Assembly: GCA_027493405.1 (NCBI GenBank)
Contig: JAOSKV010000001.1
Location: forward strand, 1-64,000
DNA length: 64,000 bases
Source: FEB-22 sp003105195
GTDB taxonomy: Bacteria > Pseudomonadota > Alphaproteobacteria > Rhizobiales > Xanthobacteraceae
Direction of reading: 5' to 3'
The notes below the pieces were generated by a model. That model worked only from the letters and a program-made list of their open reading frames with translations, was not told the DNA's origin and ran no database searches. The translations under genes and the position numbers were made by a program. Shown here one piece after another: positions 45,201-53,490 of the stretch (the stretch's first letter is position 1; every line of letters begins with the position of its first letter).

Positions 45201-47040
45201 ATGGATCTCGCCGAGCTTCATCGCACCCTCAGGCCCGTGCTGGTCGCGGTTCCGGCGGGCGGCCTCGTCGCCGGTCTCGTGGCCTGGCACCTAACTCGAG
45301 CGGCCGGAGCTCGCCGCCGCGATCTTCGCGGTCGCGACGCTGCCGGTGCTGGCCGCGCTCGTCGCCGAGATCGTCACCAGCCTCGGCCGCGGCGAGCTCG
45401 GCCTCGACATCGTCGCGGCGCTCTCGATGAGCGCGGCGCTCCTCTTCGGCGAAGAGCTCGCCGCCGTGATCGTCGCCCTGATGTATGCGGGCGGCCAGTA
45501 CCTGGAGAGCTACGCCGAGCGCCGCGCCCGCCACGAGATGACGGCGCTGCTCGCGCGCGCGCCGCGCACCGCCCTGCGCCACCGCGATGGCGGGCTCGAG
45601 GAGGTGCCGCTGGACGCGGTCGCGCCCGGCGACCGTGTGATGATCCGGCACGGCGACGTCGTGCCGGTCGACGGCACCGTCACCGACGGCGTCGCGGTCC
45701 TGGACGAGTCGGCGCTAACGGGCGAATCGCTGCCGATGCGCCATGCCCATGGCGAGGCCGTGATGAGCGGCGCGACCAATGTCGGCGATGCCTTCGATCT
45801 CCTGGCGCGCCGCAAGGCGGCGGACAGCACCTATGCGGGCATCGTGCGGCTGGTCGCGCAGGCGCAGCGCGCCAAGGCGCCGATGTCGCGCATGGCCGAC
45901 CGCTATGCGCTGGTGTTCCTGGCCGTGACGGTGGCGCTCGCGGCCGGCGCCTGGGGCCTGACCGGCGATCCGGTACGCGCGGTGGCGGTGCTCGTGGTCG
46001 CGACGCCGTGTCCGTTGATCCTCGCGGTCCCGGTCGCGCTGGTGGCCGGGCTCTCGCGCGCCGCCAAGCAGGGCGTCCTGATCAAGGGCGCCAAGGTGCT
46101 GGAGACCCTGGCGCGCATCAAGGTCGTGGTCGTCGACAAGACCGGAACCCTCACCGAGGGACGGCCGCGTCTCGTCGCCAACCACGCCGCGGAGCCGGAC
46201 TCGCTCCTGCGCATCGCGGCCTCCCTCGAGCAGGCCTCCAAGCACACCATTGCCCAGACCATCGTCGCGGAGGCGATCCGGCGCGGGCTCGCGCTGTCGG
46301 TGCCGTCCGGCGTCGTCGAGACGGCGGGCGAGGGGGTGGAGGGCACCGTCGAAGGCCGTCGCGTCATCGTCGGCGGTGTCGGCTTCGTGGCCCGGAAGCT
46401 CGGACAGACGCCCGGCGCGCCACGCGATCCGGAAACCGCGGGCGCGATCCGGGTGGCGGTCGCCATCGACGGCGCGCAGGCCGCCGAGCTCGTGCTCGCC
46501 GACGAGTTGCGCTCCGGCACCGAGCCGCTGCTCGCCGGCCTGCGCACGCTCGGGGTCGAACGCATCGTGCTCGCCACCGGCGATCGCCGCGAGGTCGCCG
46601 AGGCGGTCGTCAAGGATCTCGGCTTCGATGCCGTGCGGCCGGAGCTCTCTCCCGACCAGAAGGTCATGGTGGTGCTGGCCGAGCGCAAATACGGTCCCGT
46701 GATGATGGTGGGCGACGGCGTCAACGACGCGCCGGCGCTGGCGGCCGCCGATGTCGGCGTCGCCATGGGCGCGCGCGGCGCCGCCGCCTCCGCCGAGGCC
46801 GCCGACGTCGTGATCCTGGTCGACCGGCTCGACCGGATCCGGCCCGGCATCGAGATCGCGCGGCGCACGCGGCACATCGCGCTGGAGAGTGTCGCCGCCG
46901 GCATCGGCCTCTCCGTGGCCGGCATGGTGGCGGCGGCCTTCGGCCACATCACCCCGGTGCAGGGCGCGCTGCTGCAGGAGGCGATCGACGTCGCCGTGAT
47001 CCTCAACGCCCTGCGCGCGCTGCGGTTGCGGGCCGGTTGA
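45201..47040 (+). CDS. P1B-type heavy-metal ATPase (frameshifted)
   Basis: A membrane metal pump of about 610 residues. Visible: actuator TGES (LDESALTGESLPM), the metal-site helix ATPCPLILAVPVALVAGLSR (CPL, about residue 268-270), phosphorylation DKTGTLTEG (about 311), GDGVNDAPALAAADVGVAM (about 505). No N-terminal heavy-metal domain is seen. The CPx motif is CPL rather than CPC, and the nucleotide-domain motif reads SKHT where HP is usual, so the metal is uncertain. The frame breaks near 45295 (expected WHLTRAPELAAAIF), probably an indel. A DUF305 gene follows, and an FNR/FixK-type box precedes. Confidence 0.88.
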
Positions 47041-47169
47041 ACGGTCGCGCCGGCGAACGAGGCCCGCTCGCGCCTTCCCTCCTGGGGACCTCGACGCCGG
47101 GTTCCGATGGAACACGCCGCGCCGTGGCGGGTTCCCCCACCGGGCGAACCGCGCCTCAGGAGAGTCTCG

Positions 47170-47655
47170 ATGAGCTACCCCCGCTTCGCTGCCATGATCG
47201 CGGTCTCGACCGTGGCGATGTTCGGCATGATGTACCTCAACACCTACGCGCTCGAGCACGTCGCCTACAGCCAGACGCGGACCTGGATGGCGCTGATGAT
47301 GGGGGCCGCCATGGCGGTCATCATGATGGGCTTCATGTTCTCCATGTATCGGAACAGGGCCGCGAACCTGGCGATCATCCTCGGCGGCCTCGCCGTGTTC
47401 GCCGCGAGCCTCTGGCTGGTGCGCAGCCAGGCGACGGTCTCCGACGTCGCCTACATGAAGGCGATGATTCCGCACCACTCGATCGCGGTCCTGACCAGCC
47501 GGCGCGCCCACATTCGCGATCCGCGCGTGCGCGAGCTCGCCGACGAGATCATCGAGGCGCAGCTGCGCGAGATCGGCGAGATGAAGCAGCTGATCGCGAC
47601 CCTGGAGCAGGCTCCGCCGCCCGCCGGCGCCCCCGAGCTGCCGCCTCGCAAGTGA
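47170..47655 (+). CDS. DUF305 membrane protein
   Basis: A 161-residue protein with three hydrophobic helices (residues 5-25, 38-60, 67-85), then a short DUF305-like segment YMKAMIPHHSIAVLTSRRAH with the HH pair that may bind metal. A CAGGAGAG ribosome site supports the start at 47170. It follows the P-type ATPase by 129 bp, in keeping with metal handling. Confidence 0.87.
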   Translation: MSYPRFAAMIAVSTVAMFGMMYLNTYALEHVAYSQTRTWMALMMGAAMAVIMMGFMFSMYRNRAANLAIILGGLAVFAASLWLVRSQATVSDVAYMKAMIPHHSIAVLTSRRAHIRDPRVRELADEIIEAQLREIGEMKQLIATLEQAPPPAGAPELPPRK

Positions 47656-47755
47656 GAGGGGAACCGGCTCGTCCTCCCCACGTTCGTCTCAATCGACGCG
47701 CAAGATCATCCTCCGCGCACGGCTGTCGCCGGCGCCAGCAGTTGGGATTTGCCCC

Positions 47756-48553
47756 ATGACCAGATCGATCCTTCTCGCGACGGCCGTCGCCGCCGCGCTT
47801 GTCGCCGCACCCGCGGGTGGCGCCGTCGCCCAGTCGCAGCCCGAGCAGTCGCGGCCGGAAGCCCGCGACGGCCGGTCCGACCGGCTCGATTCGGCCAAGC
47901 AGGAGCTCCGGTTGACCCCCGAGCAGGAGCAGCTCTGGGGCCGGGTCGACGAAGCGCTGCGCAGCCTGCGCGAGCGCGCCCGGACCGCGCGCGGCGCGGG
48001 ACCCCCTGCGGGCGACGCCATGGAGCGGTTGCGCTGGCGCGCGGACCGCGTGGCCGCGCGGGCCGAAACGCTGCGGCAGCTCGCCGATGCGGTTCAGCCG
48101 CTCTGGAGCCTCTTGTCGGAGGACCAGAAGCGCGAGCTCACCGGCCTGATCCGCGACACGGCCGCGGGCGATGCGCGCGTGACGCGCCGCGACCGCGACG
48201 ACGACCGCGGCATGCGCCGGTGGGGGAGCGACGATCGTGGCCCCCGCGGCCGCATGATGGGCGGGTATCCCTATCGCGATTATGACGAGATGTATCGCCG
48301 CCACCATGGCCGCGATTGGGACGACGATCGCGGGTGGCGTCGTGGCGATCGGGACGATCGCCGCGGCCGCGGCTGGCGCGACGATGATGAAGGCGTCTCG
48401 CGCTACGAGCGTGGCCGCGACGACCGGGATCGCCGCGACCGCTGGGGCGATCGCCGCGGTTGGCGTGACCAGGATGGCTACGGCAAGGGCGACCGCTTCG
48501 ACAGCCGGCGGCGCGACCGCGACGATCGCGACGACGACGACGATCGCGACTGA
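47756..48553 (+). CDS. Spy/LTXXQ-like periplasmic protein with Arg/Asp tail
   Basis: A 265-residue exported protein. Signal peptide (ending GAVAQ), then a helical LTXXQ-type domain with LRLTPEQEQLWGRVDEALRS (about 51-70) and LLSEDQKRELTGLI (about 120-133), as in Spy/CpxP. From about 145 to the end it is an unusual Arg/Asp/Gly-rich, highly charged tail (RGDRDDRRGRGWRDDD and similar). Spy-like proteins are stress chaperones or metal-linked periplasmic proteins. It follows the ATPase-DUF305 pair. Confidence 0.82.
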   Translation: MTRSILLATAVAAALVAAPAGGAVAQSQPEQSRPEARDGRSDRLDSAKQELRLTPEQEQLWGRVDEALRSLRERARTARGAGPPAGDAMERLRWRADRVAARAETLRQLADAVQPLWSLLSEDQKRELTGLIRDTAAGDARVTRRDRDDDRGMRRWGSDDRGPRGRMMGGYPYRDYDEMYRRHHGRDWDDDRGWRRGDRDDRRGRGWRDDDEGVSRYERGRDDRDRRDRWGDRRGWRDQDGYGKGDRFDSRRRDRDDRDDDDDRD

Positions 48554-48577
48554 AGTCCCCGGTTCGCGGGTGCGTAG

Positions 48578-48607
48578 GGCGCAATAGCGCGAAGCGCGTA
48601 TTGCGCC
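48578..48607. repeat. Second palindromic repeat family, copy B
   Basis: GGCGCAATAGCGC, GAA, GCGCGTATTGCGCC: a strong hairpin between the convergent Spy-like and cysteine-synthase-like genes. It shares its core with 28257-28378. Could serve as a bidirectional terminator. Confidence 0.7.
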
Positions 48608-48640
48608 GTCCGCGCCATGCCTCGCTCGAGAGGTGGCGCC

Positions 48641-49612
48641 CTATGACGCCTGCAGCGACTTGAGATATTTCATGCCCGTGTCGCACATGACCGTGACCAC
48701 GGTCGCGTGCGGCCCGAGCTCCCCGGCGAGCCGCAGCGCGGCGACCAGGTTGGCCCCCGTGGAGGTGCCCGCGAACAGGCCCTCCTCGCGCGCGAGCCGC
48801 AGCGCCATGGCTCTGGCGTCCTCGGTCGTGACCCGCTCGATGCGGTCCGCGATGCCCTCGTGCCACAGCGGCACCACGAAGCCGGCGCCGACCCCGTCGA
48901 TCCTGTGGGCGCCGGGCGCGCCGCCCGAGAGCACCGCCGACTCGGCGGGCTCCACCCCGACCATGCGGATGCGCGGATCGCGCCGGCGCAGGCCCTCGGC
49001 GACGCCGCGCAGCGAGGCCGCCGTGCCGACGCTCTGCACGAATCCGTCGATGCGGCCGCCGCTCTGGCGCCAGATCTCCTCCGCCATGGCGTGGTAGGCG
49101 GCGAGCTGGTCGGTGTTGTTGAGCTGGTCGGTCCAATGGGCGCCGGTCTCCCCGGCGATCTTGCGCGCCGCCGCGATCATGTCGCGGGTGAGCCCGGCGG
49201 TCATGCGCCCGTCCTCGCTCGGCACGATGGTGAGCCGCGCGCCGAGGATGCGCATGTGGTCGAGCTTCTCGCGCGCGAAGGCGTCCGACGACACGATGTG
49301 CAGCGGATAGCCCTTCACGGCGCAGACCAGCGCCAGCGACACCCCGGTGCTGCCGCCCGTGTACTCGACCACCGCGCCGCCGGCACGCAGCCGCCCGTCG
49401 GCTTCCGCCGCCGCAATCATGGCGAGCGCCTGGCGGTCCTTCATGCTTCCGGTCGGGTTCTCGTTCTCGAGCTTGACGAGGATGCGGGCGGCGCTCCGCG
49501 GCGCCAGGCGGCGGAGCGCGACCATCCGGGTCCCGCCGATGGCGGAGAGGATATCGGGCACGATCTCGCTACGTTCGGCGGCGGCGGGGCGAGGCGGCAT
49601 GGCCATTTCCAT
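48641..49612 (-). CDS. PLP-dependent cysteine synthase-family protein
   Basis: A 323-residue type II PLP enzyme. It has IGGTRMVALRRL, the PLP lysine in ENPTGSMKDRQALAMI (about 51-66), EYTGGSTGVSLALVCAVKGY and VGTAASLRGVAEGLR (phosphate-binding loop), and ends in a GTSTGANLVAALRLA segment. Could be O-acetylserine sulfhydrylase or cystathionine beta-synthase-like; the exact reaction is unknown. Of the starts at 49612, 49606 and 49600, the first was chosen. Divergent from a MarR gene 31 bp away. Confidence 0.9.
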   Translation of the reverse strand: MEMAMPPRPAAAERSEIVPDILSAIGGTRMVALRRLAPRSAARILVKLENENPTGSMKDRQALAMIAAAEADGRLRAGGAVVEYTGGSTGVSLALVCAVKGYPLHIVSSDAFAREKLDHMRILGARLTIVPSEDGRMTAGLTRDMIAAARKIAGETGAHWTDQLNNTDQLAAYHAMAEEIWRQSGGRIDGFVQSVGTAASLRGVAEGLRRRDPRIRMVGVEPAESAVLSGGAPGAHRIDGVGAGFVVPLWHEGIADRIERVTTEDARAMALRLAREEGLFAGTSTGANLVAALRLAGELGPHATVVTVMCDTGMKYLKSLQAS

Positions 49613-49636
49613 GTAGATACAAACAATGTAGAGACA
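49611..49636. promoter_or_regulatory. Candidate MarR operator (direct repeat)
   Basis: ATGTAGATACA and ATGTAGAGACA, spaced 15 bp start to start, lie between the divergent PLP-enzyme and MarR genes in an AT-rich patch. Each half is a near palindrome (TGTA...TACA). The first copy overlaps the proposed start codon of the PLP enzyme. Confidence 0.45.
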
Positions 49637-49643
49637 TACGCTG

Positions 49644-50096
49644 ATGGCGAGGCCGAGGCAATCCCGCAAGACGCTGCGCGACGACGCCCGCGCCATGGTG
49701 GCGGCCTGCGCGGGCTGGAACGCGCGGCTGGCGGCGCGCCGCCTCACCCAGGCGCTCGACCGCGCGCTCGCTGGCACCGGCCTCGGCGTCGCCCAGCTCG
49801 GACTGATGGCGCAGATCGCGGCCGCCGCCGACGACACGCTCGGCGCGCTTGCGCGCCGCACCGGCCTCGACCAGTCGACCCTCTCGCGCAACCTGCGCAC
49901 CCTGGAAGCAGCGGGACTTGTCGAGATCGTCGCCGCCGAGGCGGACCAGCGCCGCCGCGCCGTGTGGCTGACCGAGGCGGGCGCGCGCCGGCTCGAGGCC
50001 GCGATTCCGGTCTGGCGCCGGGCGAATGCGCGGCTGGCCCGCCGTCTCGCCGGCGATCTCGCGCGTCAGCTCGCCGCGCAGACCGAGCGTCTTTAA
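49644..50096 (+). CDS. MarR family transcriptional regulator
   Basis: A 150-residue MarR regulator with winged-helix segments LGVAQLGLMAQIAAAADDTL, GALARRTGLDQSTLSRNLRT and LEAAGLVEIVAAEADQRRRA, followed by VWLTEAGARRLEAA. It is divergent from the PLP enzyme gene, its likely target. No ligand can be inferred. Confidence 0.92.
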   Translation: MARPRQSRKTLRDDARAMVAACAGWNARLAARRLTQALDRALAGTGLGVAQLGLMAQIAAAADDTLGALARRTGLDQSTLSRNLRTLEAAGLVEIVAAEADQRRRAVWLTEAGARRLEAAIPVWRRANARLARRLAGDLARQLAAQTERL

Positions 50097-50133
50097 GGGC
50101 GCGATGGTCAACGGAGCCACGAGTATCGTCGGC

Positions 50134-50154
50134 GTCATCCCGGCCGAGCTTCGC
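50134..50154. repeat. Half palindromic repeat (family 1)
   Basis: GTCATCCCGGCCGAGCTTCGC, the outer arm of the dispersed palindrome family, abuts the orphan TPR-tail fragment that follows. The repeat end may mark the breakpoint where the upstream part of that gene was lost. Confidence 0.6.
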
Positions 50155-50297
50155 CCTATCGCGACCGCGCGATGCTCTACGAGCAGATGGGACGCAAGGC
50201 GGAGGCGGTCGCGGACTACCGCAAGGCGCTGCTGCTGGACCCGGCCGATCGGCAGTCGGCCGAAGGGTTGCAGCGACTGGACGCCAAGCTGTTCTAG
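50151..50297 (+). pseudogene. Orphan C-terminal TPR-tail module (tail 1)
   Basis: Reads PYRDRAMLYEQMGRKAEAVA then DYRKALLLDPADRQSAEGLQ and RLDAKLF with a stop. It is the last ~48 residues of the module that ends four nearby genes, with no start codon or N-terminal part. It is nearly identical at DNA level to the tail at 53084-53231 and is followed by the same downstream block. Confidence 0.85.
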
Positions 50298-50443
50298 GGA
50301 TTTCGTTATTGCTTGCGGCAGCGACCGGAGCCGTGGCCCCGCGGGCGTTCGGCGTGCGCGGTCGGGCCGCTTCCCCGTGATCGAGTGCAGGCGCAGGGAC
50401 CAGGTTTTGCTCTTGTAAACAGGCAACCGGGGGGCTCTTAATC

Positions 50444-50503
50444 ATGCTCGGTCCGGCCGTGGAGCGGCTCATGCCCGACCTGCCGAAGATGGCGCAGTCG
50501 TGA
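50444..50503 (+). CDS. Conserved 19-residue leader frame
   Basis: Reads MLGPAVERLMPDLPKMAQS and stops at a TGA overlapping the GTG start of the next gene (GTGA). The duplicate at 53377-53436 reads MLGPAMERLMPDLPRMAQP with the same overlap. Two origins are possible: a translated leader that couples to the downstream gene, or the last codons of a lost upstream DUF2059-type gene whose C-terminus had a similar MGPxMxxL segment. Translation is not shown. Confidence 0.4.
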   Translation: MLGPAVERLMPDLPKMAQS

Positions 50504-51016
50504 GTATCGTTCGCGCCCTAGCAGCCGTGGCTGTGGCCGCCTTCGCCTTCGCGCCGCCGGCCGCCGCGCAGGATTCCAGTATTGAACCTTTTTTCGATCG
50601 CCCGGGAAGCGACTTCCGCAATTTTGAGCTGAGCAAGCCTGATCCCCGGGCGTGTCAGCGCGCCTGCCTCGACGCGGCGGAGTGCAAGGCCTGGACCTAT
50701 GTTCGTCCAAGGTCGAAGGCCGCGATGCCGGCTCAAGTCGGAGGTGCCAGATTTTGTGATCGACAATTGCTGCGTGTCCGGGCGCGTCACCGGCCGACGC
50801 GTGCCCGTGGACCACGGCCGCGCCATCGCGGAATACAACGACGCGATCCGCCGCGACCCGACCAAGGGGGCGCTCTATACGGATCGCGCGTGGCACTATG
50901 AGATGATGGACCGCAACGCCGAGGCGATCGCGGACTAACGCAGGGGGTTGCTGCTCGATCCGTCGGACAGGCAGGCGGCCGCATCGCTGCAGCGGCTCGG
51001 CGCCAAGCCGTTTTGA
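50500..51016 (+). pseudogene. Secreted PAN/apple-domain protein with TPR tail (broken)
   Basis: Starts at GTG with signal peptide MSIVRALAAVAVAAFAFAPP (ending AAAQ). A PAN_4/apple-like domain follows: FFDRPGSDFRNFELSKPDPR, then ACQRACLDAAECKAWTYVRP and, after a frame change near 50700, CRLKSEVPDFVIDNCCVSG. The Cys pattern fits. It then continues IAEYNDAIRRDPTKGALYTD and breaks at a TAA (50936-50938) in place of the Tyr codon of DYRK, before the usual ending LLLDPSDRQAAASLQRLGAK (tail 2). One frameshift plus one stop: pseudogene or consensus error. Confidence 0.75.
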
Positions 51017-51184
51017 AGCCGAACGAATTCCATCCATGGCTCGTATGTCGAGTCTTTCTTGCGTGGACTGCCGCTGCATCATTCCTCTATAATGTTGCGT
51101 GCCGCGTCTGCATGGTGACGCCAGGCCGTTAGAGTTGCTTGGCCTGTTCGTCGAAACCCGGGAAATATCAGCAGAGGATGGAGC

Positions 51185-51826
51185 ATGCTCAATTCGCGTG
51201 TCTTGGCCGCGCTTGTCGTTGGTGCGTCAGCATCCGGCCTTTCGGCCCCGGTCGGCGCAGAATCGTCCGGCCAAGCCGGTCCCTTTGCCGAGTTCTCCAA
51301 AGTCATGTCCGCAAGAGGCGTGGTCGAGGCCGCTCCGCATTTCTCCGTGTATCGACTGTGCTCGAACTGTCGCGAAACGGCCTTCTACTGCACCATCCAG
51401 ACAGGCAAAGCTTCGGACCTCAAGGGAAAGCACATCCGGGTTTCGATCGTCGATAACGAACTCGTTCGGGAGCTTCGCGCGCTCGGAGCCAATCCCGTTC
51501 CCGTGCCGAACGACCAGGTTGTGACGGCCTTGCGGCGAGGCGTCATCAATTGCGTCAGCTATGTGCCGCCACCGACCGCGGTCGCGAAACGCGATCCGAC
51601 GCCGCCCGCCCCATCGGAAGAGGACCGGACGGCGCTTGCGGAGCTCGATGAAGCGATCCGCCGCGACGCCACTTCCGCCTCGCCCTATCGCGACCGCGCG
51701 ATGCTCTACGAGCGGATGGGACGCAAGGCGGAAGCGGTCGCGGACTACCGCAAGGCGCTGCTGCTGGACCCGGCCGATCGGCAGGCGGCCGAAGGATTGC
51801 AGCGACTGGGCGCCAAGCCGTTCTAG
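51185..51826 (+). CDS. Secreted protein: TRAP-receptor-like segment plus TPR tail
   Basis: A 213-residue protein with a signal peptide (ending APVGA). The middle part (about 70-125) reads YCTIQTGKASDLKGKHIRVS, LGANPVPVPNDQVVTALRRG and VINCVSYV, which resembles the lobe of TRAP transporter DctP-type receptors (DLKGxKIRV, LGANPVPMP, ALQRGVVDG), but the rest of that ~330-residue fold is missing. After a Pro-rich linker comes the shared tail (tail 3): ELDEAIRRDATSASPYRDRA then MLYERMGRKAEAVADYRKAL and LLDPADRQAAEGLQRLGAK. Function unknown; apparently a chimera. Confidence 0.75.
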   Translation: MLNSRVLAALVVGASASGLSAPVGAESSGQAGPFAEFSKVMSARGVVEAAPHFSVYRLCSNCRETAFYCTIQTGKASDLKGKHIRVSIVDNELVRELRALGANPVPVPNDQVVTALRRGVINCVSYVPPPTAVAKRDPTPPAPSEEDRTALAELDEAIRRDATSASPYRDRAMLYERMGRKAEAVADYRKALLLDPADRQAAEGLQRLGAKPF

Positions 51827-51917
51827 CAGGCTGCTGACAAGTCGATTCACGCGGCTCTTGGAGTGTGGCTCTGTGCAATTGCTTGATTTGTGCCGAAGGA
51901 CGGCAGCAATCTCGGAC

Positions 51918-52199
51918 AAAGGCCGAGGCGGCAGCGGCGGACGCAATGCGGAGCGCAACTTCCATGGCGAGACGCGCGAGTACGACACACATTGCTCGAC
52001 CACCGGCCCCGATGCGCGCCCGACCGAGGCCGACGGCACGGCGGAGCGCGCGACCGCGCCCGATATGATCGAGGACAATGCCAGGCCCGGCAGCATGGTG
52101 GGCAGTGACGATAACGATGGCACCGCCGACTTCGTGGCCGGCTGTCGCAGTCGTGGCTGCACGCCGCACGTCTCGCAGAACAATGCCGATCGGCGATCG
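51918..52199 (+). mobile_element. IS5-type transposase remnant
   Basis: An open but start-less frame reading GRNAERNFHGETREYDTHCS then TTGPDAR, with GTADFVAGCRSRGCTPHVSQ and NNADRRS. These match the spacing of IS5-family transposases (xRNAEVNFHGExRxNxTHxSTTDPDAR ... VTPHVAQN...RRSAID). The DDE catalytic part before and after is gone. It sits in the 373-bp gap between tail 3 and the TPR gene and runs in the same frame into it. Confidence 0.65.
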
Positions 52200-53231
52200 A
52201 TGGGCCCGGGTCGGCTGGCGCTTCTTGTTCTCGCTCAACTCGCGAGCACCGCACTGATGGGGCGGTCGGCGACGGCCGACGATCGAGGCCTCTGCTTCAA
52301 GAATGAAACGCCGCCCGATGCCGCGATCCAAGCGTGCAGCCGGCTGATCGCCGCGGGCGGAAATCAAGTCGCCGCCTATCACTGGCGCGGCGCCGCTTAC
52401 CAGCGGAAGGGCGATTACGATCGCGCCATCGCGGACTTCGATAATGTGGTCAAGTCTGATCCCAGGAGGGCGAGTGCGTACGCCAGCCGCGGCGCAGCTT
52501 ACTTCCGGAAGCTCGACTGCGACCGCGCCAACGCGGACTTCAATCAAGCGATCTGGCTCGACCCGAAGGAAGCGGACGCTTTTCGTATGCGCGGCCAGTG
52601 TTCCCTGTTCAAGGGCGATGTTGTTCGCGCACGTCCGGACCTGGACGAGGCGATCCGGCTCGATCCAAAATCTGCCGTGGCCTATGTCGCACGGGGCATG
52701 TCCGCGAACATGCAGCGACGGTTTGACGATGCCATCCGCGATCTCGACGAAGCAATCCGACTTCAACCGAAGAATGTCGGCGCACTAACGCAACGAGGCG
52801 TTGCTCTGCGCGAAAGAGGGGACTTCGATCGCGCACTATCCGATTTGAATCAGGCGATAGGGCTCTACCCGAGGGCCATTACCGCATTCGTCACTCGCGG
52901 TCTCATCCAGGAGCAAAGAGGCGATGTCGAAAGCGCCCGCCGAGACTTTGCGTCGGCCGCGGGCCTGGAAGACGAGGCCAAGAAGCAAGTGATGGGGCCC
53001 AATTCGCTCAACTTGGCGCAGTCCCGGATTGCTGGGTTCCTCACAACGCTCGATGAAGCGATCCGCCGCGATGCCACTGCCGCCTCGCCCTATCGCAACC
53101 GCGCGATGCTCTACGAGCAGATGGGACGCAAGGCGGAAGCGGTCGCGGACTACCGCAAGACCCTGCTGCTGGACCCGGCCGATCGGCAGGCAGCCGAAGG
53201 ATTGCAGCGACTGGGCGCCAAGCCGTTCTAG
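52200..53231 (+). CDS. Secreted TPR-repeat protein with the shared tail
   Basis: A 343-residue protein with a signal peptide (MGPGRLALLVLAQLASTALM, ending SATA) and a Cys-containing segment GLCFKNETPPDAAIQACSRL. About six TPR units follow: QVAAYHWRGAAYQRKGDYDR, SAYASRGAAYFRKLDCDRAN, TAFVTRGLIQEQRGDVESAR and others, then the shared C-terminal module (tail 4: TLDEAIRRDATAASPYRNRA ...). TPR proteins make helical scaffolds for protein contacts, here outside the cytoplasm. The ATG at 52200 was chosen because the frame upstream belongs to an IS remnant. Confidence 0.8.
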   Translation: MGPGRLALLVLAQLASTALMGRSATADDRGLCFKNETPPDAAIQACSRLIAAGGNQVAAYHWRGAAYQRKGDYDRAIADFDNVVKSDPRRASAYASRGAAYFRKLDCDRANADFNQAIWLDPKEADAFRMRGQCSLFKGDVVRARPDLDEAIRLDPKSAVAYVARGMSANMQRRFDDAIRDLDEAIRLQPKNVGALTQRGVALRERGDFDRALSDLNQAIGLYPRAITAFVTRGLIQEQRGDVESARRDFASAAGLEDEAKKQVMGPNSLNLAQSRIAGFLTTLDEAIRRDATAASPYRNRAMLYEQMGRKAEAVADYRKTLLLDPADRQAAEGLQRLGAKPF

Positions 53232-53490
53232 AGATTTTGTTATTGCCTGCGGCAGCGACCGGAGCCGTGGCCCGCCGGGCGTTCGGCGTGCGCGGTCGGG
53301 CCGCTTCCCCGTGATCGAGTGCAGACGCAGGGACGAGGTTTGCTCTTGCAACCGGGCAGCCCGTGGCCTCTTATTCATGCTCGGTCCAGCCATGGAGCGG
53401 CTCATGCCCGACCTGCCGAGGATGGCGCAGCCGTGAGTATCGTTCGCGCCCTAGCAGCCGTGGCTGTGGCCGCCTTCGCCTTCGTGCCGC
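53084..53490 (+). repeat. Duplicated block, copy 2
   Basis: The partner of 50151-50560: tail 4 end, the same spacer, the same 19-codon leader (53377-53436) and the same signal-peptide codons (SIVRALAAVAVAAFAF). Divergence between copies is low and includes small indels in the spacer. Confidence 0.85.
53377..53436 (+). CDS. Conserved 19-residue leader frame, second copy
   Basis: Reads MLGPAMERLMPDLPRMAQP; its TGA overlaps the GTG start of the DUF2059 gene. Differences from the first copy are conservative (Val/Met, Lys/Arg, Ser/Pro) and keep the frame, which mildly favours coding or recent duplication. Confidence 0.4.
   Translation: MLGPAMERLMPDLPRMAQP

Larger units (their letters stand above)
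50151..50560 (+). repeat. Duplicated block, copy 1
   Basis: About 400 bp covering the TPR tail, a spacer (GTTATTGCTTGCGGCAGCGA and onward), a small frame starting at 50444, and the signal-peptide codons of the next gene. The same order and near-identical sequence recur at about 53084-53490. Confidence 0.85.

Noticed and set aside
51185..51826. A complete TRAP transporter receptor
   Set aside because: Only about 55 residues resemble one lobe of DctP; the rest of the ~330-residue fold is absent and no transporter genes lie nearby.
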